DNA of 64,000 nt from Actinopolymorpha cephalotaxi. Its GTDB lineage: Bacteria > Actinomycetota > Actinomycetes > Propionibacteriales > Actinopolymorphaceae. Below, piece after piece: positions 51,153 through 59,673 of the stretch (within the stretch, counting starts at the first letter, position 1; each line of letters begins with the position of its first letter). A program made the position numbers and the translations under genes. Under the pieces are notes generated by a model, which was given only the letters and a program-made list of their open reading frames with translations, searched no databases and had not been told where the DNA came from. Location: the NCBI RefSeq assembly GCF_013408535.1, contig NZ_JACBZA010000001.1:1572850-1636849 (forward strand), written 5' to 3'.

Positions 51153-51890
51153 TCAGCGCTCGATCAGGGTGAGCTCGAACGCATACCTCGCGGCCCGGTA
51201 GACGTGCGAGCCGTACTCCACCGCCCGGCCCACGTCGTCGTACGCGGTCCGGGTCATGGTGAGCAGCGCGGCGCCCTTGTTCTCGTGCAGGTCCTTCGCC
51301 TGTGCGGCCGAGGCGGCGCAGGCCCCGATCGTCTGCCGGGCGACGCGGAGCTGGATGCCCGCTCCCCGGAGTACGGCGTACAGCCCGTTCGCCCGCAACT
51401 GCTCGGCGGTCACCTCGACCAGCCCCGGCGGGAGGTAGTTGGTCATCAGGGCCAGCGGCTCGTCCGAGGCGTACCGCAGCCGGCGGATCCGCAGCACCTC
51501 CGCCTCCGCGGGCACGCCGAGCGCGGCGGCCGCGTCCTCCGGCGCCGGGCACAGCGCCAGATCGCGGACCACCGTGGAGGGGTGCTGGCCGGCGCGGGCC
51601 AGGTCGTCGTACAGGCTGGAGAGCTCGATCGACCGGCGTACCTGCGACTGGACCACCTGGGTGCCGACGCCGCGCTTGCGGACCAGCAGTCCCTTGTCCA
51701 CGAGGTACTGGATGGCCTGGCGCATCGTCGGCCGGGACAGCGTCAGCTGGTCGGCGAGGACGATCTCGTTCGGCAGTTTGGCGCCGGGTGCGAGCCTGCC
51801 GGCGACGATCTCGGCCTCGATCTGCTCGGCCACCTGGAAGTAGAGCGGCACCGGGCTGCGCCGGTCCACCGTCACGGCGAGTGGCGTCAC
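51153..51890 (-). CDS. GntR-family (HutC-type) regulator, probable inositol repressor
   Basis: The 245-residue protein has an N-terminal winged helix of the GntR family (PVPLYFQVAEQIEAEIVAGR, LTLSRPTMRQAIQYLVDKG, RKRGVGTQVV) and a C-terminal HutC/UTRA effector domain (about 85-240). GTG 51890 is chosen over ATG 51959 because AGGAG sits 6 bases upstream and the protein then begins where GntR proteins normally do. It is divergent from the inositol operon, and a site fitting the Corynebacterium IolR motif lies between them, so it is probably the local repressor relieved by an inositol metabolite (inference). Confidence 0.88.
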   Translation of the reverse strand: MTPLAVTVDRRSPVPLYFQVAEQIEAEIVAGRLAPGAKLPNEIVLADQLTLSRPTMRQAIQYLVDKGLLVRKRGVGTQVVQSQVRRSIELSSLYDDLARAGQHPSTVVRDLALCPAPEDAAAALGVPAEAEVLRIRRLRYASDEPLALMTNYLPPGLVEVTAEQLRANGLYAVLRGAGIQLRVARQTIGACAASAAQAKDLHENKGAALLTMTRTAYDDVGRAVEYGSHVYRAARYAFELTLIER

Positions 51891-52021
51891 GGTCGCTCCT
51901 AGGCTGAGATAGCTGGGCTGGAAGTATCGGACTCGATGTGGGCGGTCGCTGTCGGTCATGGGGCGGGTTGCTCCCGGGGGACAGTGTGCCGTACGGCCAC
52001 CCCGACAGCCTAACGTCATTA

Positions 52022-52031
52022 TGTCCTGACA
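52022..52031. promoter_or_regulatory. Candidate IolR-type operator
   Basis: TGTCCTGACA matches the IolR recognition motif described for Corynebacterium glutamicum (KGWCHTRACA, recalled from the literature) at every position. It sits between gntR and the first inositol gene. A TTGACA at 52037-52042 follows it; with AACACT 17 bases further this could be a weak promoter for the operon, which a bound repressor would block. Confidence 0.55.
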
Positions 52032-52052
52032 AACTATTGACACGGTTGTGAC

Positions 52053-52082
52053 GGGAGAGAACACTCTCCCGGGGAAATCCCC
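52053..52082 (+). other. Two adjacent small hairpins before the first iol gene
   Basis: gggagag/ctctccc with loop aaca (52053-52070) is followed without a gap by gggg/cccc with loop aaat (52071-52082). The second ends 16 bases before ATG 52099. They could affect leader stability or translation if transcription starts upstream of them. Confidence 0.5.
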
Positions 52083-52098
52083 GAACGAGAGGGCGGGC

Positions 52099-53118
52099 AT
52101 GAAGGTCGGACTGGTCGGCGTCGGACGGATCGGGGCGCTGCACGCCGGCACCCTGGGTGACCTGCCCGGCATCGACACCGTTCTGGTCGCCGATGCCGAT
52201 CCCGGCCGGGCCAAGGTCTGCGCGGACCGGTTCGGGCTCACCCCGGCAGGCAGCATCGACGACCTGTTCGCCGCCCGGCCCGACGGCGTGGTGATCGCCG
52301 CTCCCACCGCCGCGCACGCCGAGCTCGTCGGCCGGGCCGCCCGTGCCGGGGTCGCGGTGTTCTGTGAGAAGCCGCTCGCGCCCGACGCCGCCGGCACCCG
52401 CGCGGTGCTCGCGGAGGTCGAGGCCGCGGGAGTTCCTCTGCAGGTGGGCTTCCAGCGCCGCTTCGACCCCGGCTACCAGGCCGCGAGGGAGCGGCTGCGA
52501 TCCGGCGAGCTCGGCCGGCTGTACTCGGTCTGGGCCTGCACCCTCGACCCAGCCCCGCCGCCCGCGGCCTACCTGCCCACCTCCGGCGGCATCTTCCGCG
52601 ACTGCGGAGTGCACGACTTCGACGCGGTGCGCTGGGTGACCGGTGCGGAGGTCGTCGAGGTGCACGCCACCGGCGCCAACCGGGGAGCGGACTTCTTCGC
52701 CGCCGCCGGTGACGTGGACACCGGCCATGCCCTGCTGACCCTGGACGACGGGACGCTGGTGTCGGTCGCGGTGTCGCGCTACAACGGCGCCGGTTACGAC
52801 GTACGCCTGGAGCTGCACGGATCCCTGGGCACGGCGGTCGCCGGACTCGACCACCGTGCCCCGCTGACGTCCACCGAACCAGCCGAACCGGCCGAACCAG
52901 GAACGCACCAGACCGACACCCCGGCGTACGCCAACTTCGCCGAACGCTTCGCTGCCGCCTACGTCGCCGAACTCGCCGCGTTCGCCGACGTGGCGGCCGG
53001 CCGGATCCCGTCGCCGTGCGGCGGTGCGGACGCGCTGGAGGCGTTCCACGTCGCGGACGCCGCTGAACTGTCCCGCCGGGAAAACCGTCCCGTGCGGATC
53101 GAGGAGGTACGCCGGTGA
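52099..53118 (+). CDS. iolG: Gfo/Idh/MocA oxidoreductase, probable inositol 2-dehydrogenase
   Basis: The 339-residue NAD(P)-dependent oxidoreductase has a Rossmann N-terminal domain (VGLVGVGRIGALHAGTL), the family EKP motif in VFCEKPLAPDAAG with the conserved lysine, and a catalytic-site stretch GGIFRDCGVHDFDAVRWV containing Asp and His. As first gene of the operon it probably oxidises myo-inositol, or an isomer such as scyllo-inositol, to the inosose. ATG 52099 has GAGAGGG upstream and gives the standard start; GTG 52048 would add 17 residues encoded by the hairpin leader. The stop overlaps iolC in GTGA. Confidence 0.87.
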   Translation: MKVGLVGVGRIGALHAGTLGDLPGIDTVLVADADPGRAKVCADRFGLTPAGSIDDLFAARPDGVVIAAPTAAHAELVGRAARAGVAVFCEKPLAPDAAGTRAVLAEVEAAGVPLQVGFQRRFDPGYQAARERLRSGELGRLYSVWACTLDPAPPPAAYLPTSGGIFRDCGVHDFDAVRWVTGAEVVEVHATGANRGADFFAAAGDVDTGHALLTLDDGTLVSVAVSRYNGAGYDVRLELHGSLGTAVAGLDHRAPLTSTEPAEPAEPGTHQTDTPAYANFAERFAAAYVAELAAFADVAAGRIPSPCGGADALEAFHVADAAELSRRENRPVRIEEVRR

Positions 53119-54062
53119 GCTATGACCTGATCACCATGGGCCGGGTCAGTGTCGACCTGTATCCCAACGACGTGGGCGTACGCCTGCCCGAGGTGACGTC
53201 GTTCGCGAAGTTCCTCGGCGGCAGCGCCACGAACGTCGCGGTGGCCGCCGCCCGGCACGGCCGGCGATCGGCGGTGATCACGAGGACCGGCGCGGATCCC
53301 TTCGGCGACTACATCCACCAGGCGCTGCGCGGCTTCGGCGTGGACGACCGCTTCGTCACGCCGGTTTCGCACCTGCCCACGCCGGTGGTGTTCTGCGAGA
53401 TCTTCCCGCCGGACGACTTTCCGCTGTACTTCTACCGCTTTCCCAAGGCGCCCGACCTGGAGCTGTACGAGTCCGAGCTGGACCTCGACGCCATCCGCGC
53501 CGCCAGGATCTTCTGGGTGACCGGCACCGGCCTGTCCGAGGAGCCCAGCCGGGCAACGACGCTGGCCGCGCTGCGGGCCCGCGAACATCGTTCGCACACC
53601 GTGCTCGACCTCGACTACCGGCCGATGTTCTGGAACGACGTGGAGACGGCGCGCACGGTCATCGGCGCCGCCGTCGAGCACGCCACGGTCGCGGTCGGCA
53701 ACCTGGACGAGTGCGAGGTCGCCGTGGGCACCCGTGACCCCGACAAGGCCGCGCAAGCGCTGCTTGACAGGGGCGTCGAACTCGCCGTGGTGAAGCAGGG
53801 ACCGCGTGGTGTGCTGGCACGTACGCGCACCGAGGAGACCGTCGTACCACCGGTGCCGGTGGACGTGGTGAACGGTCTCGGCGCCGGTGACGCGTTCGGC
53901 GGCGCGCTGTGCCACGGACTGTTGTCCGGTTGGGATCTGACCCGGATCATGCGGTTCGCCAACGCCGCCGGGGCCTACGTCGCGGGGCAGCTCGCCTGTG
54001 CCGACGCGATGCCCGACGAGGCCGAGGTCGACGCGCTGCTGGCGAAGGTCGCCCATGACTAG
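53115..54062 (+). CDS. iolC: 5-dehydro-2-deoxygluconokinase
   Basis: The 315-residue PfkB-family kinase phosphorylates 5-dehydro-2-deoxygluconate in inositol breakdown. The IolC start YDLITMGRVSVDLYPNDVG, FLGGSATNVAVAAARHG, the DLDYRPMFW block, the AVGNLDECEVAVG stretch and the catalytic NGLGAGDAFGGALCHG are present. GTG 53115 overlaps the iolG stop by 4 bases, and the stop overlaps the aldolase gene by 8 bases. Length matches the single-domain IolC form (no fused DUF2090 aldolase domain), which fits a separate aldolase following. Confidence 0.93.
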   Translation: MSYDLITMGRVSVDLYPNDVGVRLPEVTSFAKFLGGSATNVAVAAARHGRRSAVITRTGADPFGDYIHQALRGFGVDDRFVTPVSHLPTPVVFCEIFPPDDFPLYFYRFPKAPDLELYESELDLDAIRAARIFWVTGTGLSEEPSRATTLAALRAREHRSHTVLDLDYRPMFWNDVETARTVIGAAVEHATVAVGNLDECEVAVGTRDPDKAAQALLDRGVELAVVKQGPRGVLARTRTEETVVPPVPVDVVNGLGAGDAFGGALCHGLLSGWDLTRIMRFANAAGAYVAGQLACADAMPDEAEVDALLAKVAHD

Positions 54063-55026
54063 TCCCGTGCGAGACGCGTCCGCCCTGGCCGGCTCGCGGA
54101 CGGCCGCGGCCGTGGACGTGCAGGCCTTGGCCACAAGGCGGTTCACCGATCCCGAGGCGGTCGCCCGGGCCTACGCCGAACGTCGCCGCCGCCCCCTGGT
54201 CGGCCCGAGCGGCCGGCTGATGATCGTGGCCGCCGACCACCCGGCGCGCGGAGCTCTGGCCGCGGGCAAGCGCGGCCTGGCGATGGCCGACCGGGCCGAA
54301 CTGCTCGGCCGCTTGCTGGTCGCCCTCGATCGTCCCGGCGTGGACGGTGTGCTCGCCGCGCCGGACGTGATCGAGGATCTGCTGCTGCTCGGAGCCCTGG
54401 ACAACAAGGTCGTCATCGGCTCGATGAACCGCGGCGGTCTGCCGGGCGCGGCGTTCGAGGTGGACGACCGGTTCACCGCGTACGACCCGGCGAGCATCGC
54501 CCGGCACGGCCTGGACGCGGGCAAGATGCTGTTGCGCATCGACCTCGCCGACCCCGGCACCGCGACCACGCTGGAAAGCTGCGCACGTGCGGTGAGCGGG
54601 CTGGCCGAGCAGCGCCGGATCGCGCTGGTCGAGCCGTTCCTGTCCCGCCGGGTCGACGGGCGGCTGGCCAACGACCTGGGCGGCGAGGCGGTGCTGCGGT
54701 CGGCGGTGATCGCCGCCGGGCTCGGCACCACCAGCGCCTACACCTGGCTGAAGCTGCCCGTTGTCGCCGACGCCGGGGAGATGGAACGCGTGGCCGCCGC
54801 GACCGCCCTGCCGGTGATGCTGCTCGGCGGAGAGGTCGCCACCGACCCGGACGCGGCGTACGCGCGGTGGGCGAAGGCGCTCACGCTGCCGACCGTGCGC
54901 GGGCTGGTGGTGGGGCGCTCGCTGCTCTACCCGCCCGGCGACGACGTGGCCGCCGCGGTCGACACCGCCGTGAGCCTGCTCCCGACTTCGGACCCGACGG
55001 ACCCGACGGACCTGGAGGCATCGTGA
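54055..55026 (+). CDS. Cgl0159-type TIM-barrel protein, probable DKGP aldolase
   Basis: The 323-residue protein resembles the Cgl0159 family of (beta/alpha)8 proteins found in actinobacterial inositol clusters. Visible blocks are RLMIVAADHPARGALAAG near residue 58, DKVVIG-like LDNKVVIGSMNRGG, ALVEPFLSRRVDGRL, and a lysine in YTWLKLPVVAD that could form a Schiff base as in class I aldolases. It probably cleaves 6-phospho-5-dehydro-2-deoxygluconate into malonic semialdehyde and DHAP, the IolJ step, because no other aldolase is present and it sits between iolC and iolB. That reaction is inferred from context. The start ATG 54055 lies in an ATGACTAG overlap. Confidence 0.82.
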   Translation: MTSPVRDASALAGSRTAAAVDVQALATRRFTDPEAVARAYAERRRRPLVGPSGRLMIVAADHPARGALAAGKRGLAMADRAELLGRLLVALDRPGVDGVLAAPDVIEDLLLLGALDNKVVIGSMNRGGLPGAAFEVDDRFTAYDPASIARHGLDAGKMLLRIDLADPGTATTLESCARAVSGLAEQRRIALVEPFLSRRVDGRLANDLGGEAVLRSAVIAAGLGTTSAYTWLKLPVVADAGEMERVAAATALPVMLLGGEVATDPDAAYARWAKALTLPTVRGLVVGRSLLYPPGDDVAAAVDTAVSLLPTSDPTDPTDLEAS

Positions 55027-55892
55027 ACCACCACCTACCCGCCGGGTCGCTGGCCGAGGACGGCTGGAGCCTGCGGCTCACGCCCAAGCAGGCCGGCTGG
55101 ACCTACAGCGGGCTCTACAACCTCGACCTCGCCGCCGGTGGCTCGCACACCTTCTCCACGGGGGAGGAGGAACTGGTGGTGCTGCCGCTTTCAGGGCAGG
55201 ACGTCCGCGTGGAGTGCGAGGGTACGGCGTACGACCTGACCGGCCGGGCGGACGTGTTCTCCGGCGTGAGCGACTTCGTCTACGTCCCGCGCGATGCCGA
55301 GGTCACGGTGTCCTCGCGTGCCGGCGCCCGGGTGGCCCTGCCGTCCGCGCGCTGCGACCGACGGCTGCCGGTGCGGTACGGCCCCGCCGACCAGGTACCG
55401 GTCGAAATGCGCGGCGCCGGGCAGTGCAGCCGCGAGGTGCACAACTTCGCCGCGGCGGGGGTCTTCGAGGCGGACAAGCTGATCGCGGTCGAGGTGCTCA
55501 CTCCCGGCGGCAACTGGTCGTCGTACCCGCCGCACAAGCACGACGAGGACCGGCCCGGGCAGGAGTGCCCGCTGGAGGAGATCTACTACTTCGAGGTGGC
55601 CGACGGCCCCACCGGTCCCGGCGTCGCCTACCAGCGCGTCTACGGAACCCCGGAGCGTCCGATCGACGTGCTCGCGGAGGTCCGCAGCGGCGATGTGGTG
55701 ACGATCCCACACGGCTGGCACGGACCGTCGATGGCGGTGCCCGGCTACGACCTGTACTACCTGAACGTGATGGCCGGACCCTCGCCCGACCGGGCCTGGC
55801 TGATCTGCGACGACCCGGCCCACGGCTGGATCCGGGACACCTGGACCGACCAGCCGGTCGACTCCCGGCTGCCGCTGACGGCGAAGCGATGA
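55023..55892 (+). CDS. iolB: 5-deoxy-glucuronate isomerase
   Basis: The 289-residue bicupin converts 5-deoxyglucuronate to 5-dehydro-2-deoxygluconate. The metal-binding cupin motif PPHKHDEDRPGQECPLEEIYYF (His/His/Glu pattern) and the later IPHGWHGPSMAVPGYDLYYLN are typical of IolB. GTG 55023 overlaps the aldolase stop by 4 bases. The stop overlaps a 24-codon reading frame that leads into iolD. Confidence 0.95.
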   Translation: MNHHLPAGSLAEDGWSLRLTPKQAGWTYSGLYNLDLAAGGSHTFSTGEEELVVLPLSGQDVRVECEGTAYDLTGRADVFSGVSDFVYVPRDAEVTVSSRAGARVALPSARCDRRLPVRYGPADQVPVEMRGAGQCSREVHNFAAAGVFEADKLIAVEVLTPGGNWSSYPPHKHDEDRPGQECPLEEIYYFEVADGPTGPGVAYQRVYGTPERPIDVLAEVRSGDVVTIPHGWHGPSMAVPGYDLYYLNVMAGPSPDRAWLICDDPAHGWIRDTWTDQPVDSRLPLTAKR

Positions 55893-55963
55893 AGACCGCG
55901 ATGACGGAACCGACGACGAACCAGCTGACGGAACCGACGACGAACATGGGAGGGCAGCGATGA
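55889..55963 (+). CDS. 24-residue linking mini-ORF between iolB and iolD
   Basis: A reading frame starts at ATG 55889 in an ATGA overlap with the iolB stop and ends with TGA 55961-55963 in an ATGA overlap with the iolD start. The peptide carries TEPTTN twice, because the DNA holds a 20-bp direct repeat (55902-55921 and 55926-55945). It bridges what would otherwise be a 67-base gap and may pass ribosomes from iolB to iolD. Whether the peptide itself has a role is unknown. An internal GGGAGGG near 55948-55954 could also be an independent iolD ribosome-binding site. Confidence 0.45.
   Translation: MKTAMTEPTTNQLTEPTTNMGGQR
55902..55945. repeat. 20-bp direct repeat inside the iolB-iolD spacer
   Basis: tgacggaaccgacgacgaac occurs at 55902-55921 and again at 55926-55945, separated by four bases (24-bp period). 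The period is a multiple of three, so the repeat keeps the mini-ORF open. Confidence 0.85.
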
Positions 55964-57849
55964 GCGACGGCGCATCCACGGTCCGGCTGACGGTGGGGCA
56001 GGCCCTCGTCAGGTTCCTGGCCGCGCAGTGGTCGGAGCGCGACGGGGTGGAGCAGCGGTTCTTCGCCGGCTGCTTCGGCATCTTCGGGCACGGCAACGTC
56101 GCGGGTGTGGGCCAGGCGCTGGCGCAGGCCGCGCACGCCGACCCCGACGAGCTGCCGTACTACCAGTCGCGCAACGAGCAGGCGATGGTGCACGCGGCGG
56201 TCGGCTTCTCCCGGCTGCGGGACCGGCTGCAGACGTTCGCATGTACGACGTCCATCGGGCCCGGCGCCACCAACCTGGTGACCGGAGCGGCCCTGGCCAC
56301 GATCAACCGGATCCCCGTCCTGCTGCTGCCGGGTGACATCTTCGCCACCCGGGTCGCCAACCCGGTGTTGCAGGAGCTGGAGGACCCGCGGTCCTACGAC
56401 GTCTCCGTCAACGACACCTTGCGCCCGGTCTCGAGGTACTGGGACCGGATCAACCGCCCGGAGCAGCTGGTCCCGGCTGCCCTCGCCGCGATGCGGGTGC
56501 TCACCGACCCGGCGGAGACCGGCGCGGTGACCCTCGCGCTGCCGCAGGACGTGCAGGCCGAGGCCCACGACTGGCCGGTGGAGTTCTTCGCCCGCAGGGT
56601 CTGGCACGTCGCCCGCCCGGTGCCGGAGCCGGCCGCACTGGACCGCGCCGTCGAGCTGATCCGCTCGGCCCGTAAGCCGTTGCTGGTCGCGGGCGGCGGG
56701 GTGATCTACTCCGGCGCGCCCGACGTGCTGGCCGACTTCGCCGCCAGGACAGGCGTTCCGGTCGCGGAGACCCAGGCCGGCAAGGGCTCGTTGACATGGG
56801 ACCACCCGGCCGCCGTCGGCGCCATCGGCGCGACCGGCACCACCGCCGCCAACGAGCTGGCCGCGCAGGCCGACGTGGTGATCGGCGTCGGCACCCGCTA
56901 CAGCGACTTCACCACCGCGTCCAGGAGCGTGTTCGCCAACCCGGACGTGAAGTTCGTCAACGTCAACGTGGCGTCCTTCGACGCGGCCAAGCACGCGGGG
57001 CTCGCGCTGGTCGCCGACGCCAAGGCGGCGTTGACAGCGCTGAGCGAACGCCTCGCCGGCTGGCAGGTCGACCAGGACTACCGCGCCCGCACGGCCGAGC
57101 TGGCCGGCGACTGGCAGCGGGTCGTGGACGGTGCGTACGCCGCGACCGCGCCCACCAACCTCGCCCAGACCGCCGTGCTCGGCGCGGTCAACGAGGCGGC
57201 GGGCGAGCGCGGCGTGGTGATCAACGCCGCCGGCAGTATGCCGGGTGAGCTGCACAAGCTGTTCCGTGCCAGGGACCCGAAGCAGTACCACGTGGAGTAC
57301 GGCTACTCCTGCATGGGCTACGAGATCGCCGCCGGCCTCGGTGTGCGGATGGCCGCGCCGGACCGCGAGGTGATCGTCCTGGTCGGCGACGGCTCCTACC
57401 TCATGCTGGCGCAGGAGATCGTCACCGCGGTGCAGGAGAACGTCAAGCTCACCATCGTCCTGGTGCAGAACCACGGCTACGCCTCGATCGGCTCGCTGTC
57501 GGAGTCGGTCGGCTCCGAGCGCTTCGCCACCAGCTACCGCTACCGCAACCCCAAGACCGGCGCGCTGGACGGTGACGTGCTTCCGGTCGACCTGGCCGCC
57601 AACGCCGCGAGCCTCGGCGCCGACGTCATCCGCGCCGGCAGCCTGGACGAGTTGCGATCCGCGCTGGCGAAGGCGCGGGAGGCGACCCGCACCACGCTCG
57701 TGCACGTGGAGACCGACCCGCTCACCGGCGCGCCCGACTCCCCGGCCTGGTGGGACGTACCCGTCGCCGAGGTCTCCACTCTCGAGGCGACGCAACGGGC
57801 GCGGGCGGAGTACGAGAAGAACAAGGCCAGCCAGCGGGGCTACCTGTAA
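55960..57849 (+). CDS. iolD: 3D-(3,5/4)-trihydroxycyclohexane-1,2-dione acylhydrolase
   Basis: The 629-residue ThDP-dependent enzyme opens the inositol ring. The three-domain acetolactate-synthase-like architecture is visible. The N-terminal PYR domain includes the catalytic Glu region in YYQSRNEQAMVHAAVGF, the central domain starts near residue 215 (LLVAGGGVIYSG), and the C-terminal PP domain has the ThDP motif VLVGDGSYLMLAQEI with a downstream Asn in VLVQNHGYASIGSL. The length matches IolD. ATG 55960 is in an ATGA overlap with the mini-ORF and preceded by GGGAGGGCAG. Confidence 0.95.
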   Translation: MSDGASTVRLTVGQALVRFLAAQWSERDGVEQRFFAGCFGIFGHGNVAGVGQALAQAAHADPDELPYYQSRNEQAMVHAAVGFSRLRDRLQTFACTTSIGPGATNLVTGAALATINRIPVLLLPGDIFATRVANPVLQELEDPRSYDVSVNDTLRPVSRYWDRINRPEQLVPAALAAMRVLTDPAETGAVTLALPQDVQAEAHDWPVEFFARRVWHVARPVPEPAALDRAVELIRSARKPLLVAGGGVIYSGAPDVLADFAARTGVPVAETQAGKGSLTWDHPAAVGAIGATGTTAANELAAQADVVIGVGTRYSDFTTASRSVFANPDVKFVNVNVASFDAAKHAGLALVADAKAALTALSERLAGWQVDQDYRARTAELAGDWQRVVDGAYAATAPTNLAQTAVLGAVNEAAGERGVVINAAGSMPGELHKLFRARDPKQYHVEYGYSCMGYEIAAGLGVRMAAPDREVIVLVGDGSYLMLAQEIVTAVQENVKLTIVLVQNHGYASIGSLSESVGSERFATSYRYRNPKTGALDGDVLPVDLAANAASLGADVIRAGSLDELRSALAKAREATRTTLVHVETDPLTGAPDSPAWWDVPVAEVSTLEATQRARAEYEKNKASQRGYL

Positions 57850-57912
57850 GGCGTCCCGCAGAAGGCGTACGGCAGAAGGCGTTCGGCACCTACCAAGAAG
57901 AAGGTTCAGGTC

Positions 57913-59454
57913 ATGTCCACCAGCGACTCCACCAGCACCGGCAGCACCGGCAGCACCACGCCCGTCATCGAGCACTGGATCGGCGGTGCGCCGACCGCGG
58001 GCACCTCGACCCGCCGCGGTCCGGTGTGGAACCCCGCGACCGGCGAACGCCAGGCCGAGGTGGTGCTGGGTACGCCGACCGACGTCGACCTCGCCGTGCA
58101 GACCGCGGCGAAGGCGTTCGCCGGCTGGCAGGAGGTGTCGGTCAGCAAGCGGGCGAAGATCCTCTTCTCATTCCGCGAGCTGGTGAACAGCCACGTCGAC
58201 GACCTGGCCAGGGCCGTGACCGCCGAGCACGGCAAGGTGGTCTCCGACGCGCGCGGTGAGGTGCTGCGCGGGCTGGAGGTGGTGGAGTTCGCCTGCGGGA
58301 TTCCCCAACTGCTGAAGGGCGAGTTCTCCGAGCAGGTCTCCTCCGGGGTGGACGCGTACTCGTTCCGGCAGCCGCTCGGCGTGGTGGCCGGCATCACGCC
58401 GTTCAACTTCCCGGTCATGGTGCCGATGTGGATGTTCCCGATCGCGATCGCCTGCGGCAACACGTTCGTGCTCAAGCCGTCCGAGCGGGACCCGTCGGCG
58501 TCCCGGCTGATCGCCGAACTGTGGCAGCAGGCCGGTCTGCCCGACGGTGTGTTCAACGTCGTGCAGGGTGACAAGGAAGCCGTCGACGCGTTGCTGGAGC
58601 ACCCCGACGTAGCGGCGGTGTCGTTCGTCGGGTCGACCCCGATCGCGAAGTACGTCCACCAGAACGCCGCGAAGACCGGCAAGCGGGTGCAGGCGCTCGG
58701 TGGCGCTAAGAACCACGCGGTCGTGCTGCCCGACGCCGACCTGGACTTCGCCGCGGACCACATCACCGCGGCCGCGTACGGTTCGGCCGGCCAGCGCTGC
58801 ATGGCGATCTCGGCCGTGGTGGCGGTCGGCGCCGCGGGCGACGCCCTGGTGGAGAAGCTGCGCGAACGCGCCGCGGCGGTGAAGGTCGGCCCGGGCGTGG
58901 ACGACACGGCCGAGATGGGACCGGTCGTCACCCCGCAGGCCCGGGACCGGGTGGTCGCGGCCGTCGAGCAGGGTACGGCGGAGGGCGCGAAGCTGGTCGT
59001 GGACGGCCGCGGCCTGCGGGTCGACGGCCACCAGGACGGCTTCTTCGTCGGCCCGAACCTCCTCGACCAGGTGACGCCGGCGATGAGCGTCTACCAGGAG
59101 GAGATCTTCGGCCCGGTCCTGGTGGTGCTGCGGGCGGAGACGCTGGCCGAGGCGATCGCGGTGGTGAATGCCAACCCGTACGGCAACGGCACCGCGATCT
59201 TCACCGACAGCGGCGAGGCGGCGAGGACGTTCCAGCGTCAGGTCACCGTGGGAATGATCGGCGTCAACGTGCCGATTCCGGTGCCGATGGCGTTCTACAG
59301 CTTCGGCGGCTGGAAGGACTCGCTGTTCGGTGACCGGCACGTCCACGGTCCTGAGGGCGTCGGCTTCTACACCCGGGGCAAGGCGATCACCGCCCGCTGG
59401 CCGCACGTGGAGCACGTCAACGACGCGGCGTTCAACTTCCCGACGGCGGGCTGA
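57913..59454 (+). CDS. iolA: CoA-acylating methylmalonate/malonate-semialdehyde dehydrogenase
   Basis: The 513-residue aldehyde dehydrogenase family member converts malonic semialdehyde plus CoA and NAD+ to acetyl-CoA and CO2 (also methylmalonic semialdehyde to propionyl-CoA). Family blocks are VIEHWIGGAPTAG, GVVAGITPFNFPVMVPMWM, LGGAKNHAVVLPDADLD, and the catalytic cysteine in AYGSAGQRCMAISAVV. The PFNFPVMVPMWMFP and YGSAGQRCMA signatures distinguish the MmsA/IolA type from ordinary aldehyde dehydrogenases. ATG 57913 follows a Ser/Thr-rich short leader. It lies 63 bases after iolD, with a small gcagaaggcgt repeat in the gap. Confidence 0.94.
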   Translation: MSTSDSTSTGSTGSTTPVIEHWIGGAPTAGTSTRRGPVWNPATGERQAEVVLGTPTDVDLAVQTAAKAFAGWQEVSVSKRAKILFSFRELVNSHVDDLARAVTAEHGKVVSDARGEVLRGLEVVEFACGIPQLLKGEFSEQVSSGVDAYSFRQPLGVVAGITPFNFPVMVPMWMFPIAIACGNTFVLKPSERDPSASRLIAELWQQAGLPDGVFNVVQGDKEAVDALLEHPDVAAVSFVGSTPIAKYVHQNAAKTGKRVQALGGAKNHAVVLPDADLDFAADHITAAAYGSAGQRCMAISAVVAVGAAGDALVEKLRERAAAVKVGPGVDDTAEMGPVVTPQARDRVVAAVEQGTAEGAKLVVDGRGLRVDGHQDGFFVGPNLLDQVTPAMSVYQEEIFGPVLVVLRAETLAEAIAVVNANPYGNGTAIFTDSGEAARTFQRQVTVGMIGVNVPIPVPMAFYSFGGWKDSLFGDRHVHGPEGVGFYTRGKAITARWPHVEHVNDAAFNFPTAG

Positions 59455-59522
59455 CGTAGCGGCGGAGAACCAAGAGGAGACCCACCCCGGCAGGCCGGAA
59501 CGACCGACCACGGCGTGACCCG

Positions 59523-59625
59523 CAGGGCAGCAGTGCAGCAACGCAGCGACGTAGTGACACGACGGCAGAGCGACACAGCGACGTTCGTACGGCGACACCG
59601 CAACGCAGCAAGGCAGCTACGCAGG
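59523..59625. repeat. Degenerate 8-bp periodic repeat in the iolA to binding-protein spacer
   Basis: Much of this 219-bp gap is built of CA-, GC- and AC-rich octamers such as agcgacgt, agcgacac, caacgcag and caaggcag in approximate 8-base phase. The pattern resembles the cleaner 8-bp array at 62633-62702 in the same operon. There is no gene and no hairpin. The downstream ribosome-binding site is at 59661-59670. Confidence 0.55.
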
Positions 59626-59673
59626 TTCCGAAGTGAAGCCCGGTTGTATCCGTACCTCCGAAGGGGAGGACCG

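Noticed and set aside
52048-52098. GTG 52048 as the start of the iolG-like gene
   Set aside because: It would add 17 residues encoded by the two small hairpins. ATG 52099 has a better ribosome-binding site and matches the family N-terminus.
49501-53049. 1182-codon minus-strand open frame over the ROK kinases, gntR and iolG
   Set aside because: It runs antisense to three well-supported plus-strand genes, over gntR in the wrong frame, and has no recognisable domain; typical of the antisense frame in GC-rich codons.
55498-57975. 825-codon minus-strand frame opposite iolB and iolD
   Set aside because: It is antisense to two clear iol genes; no domain or start site supports it.
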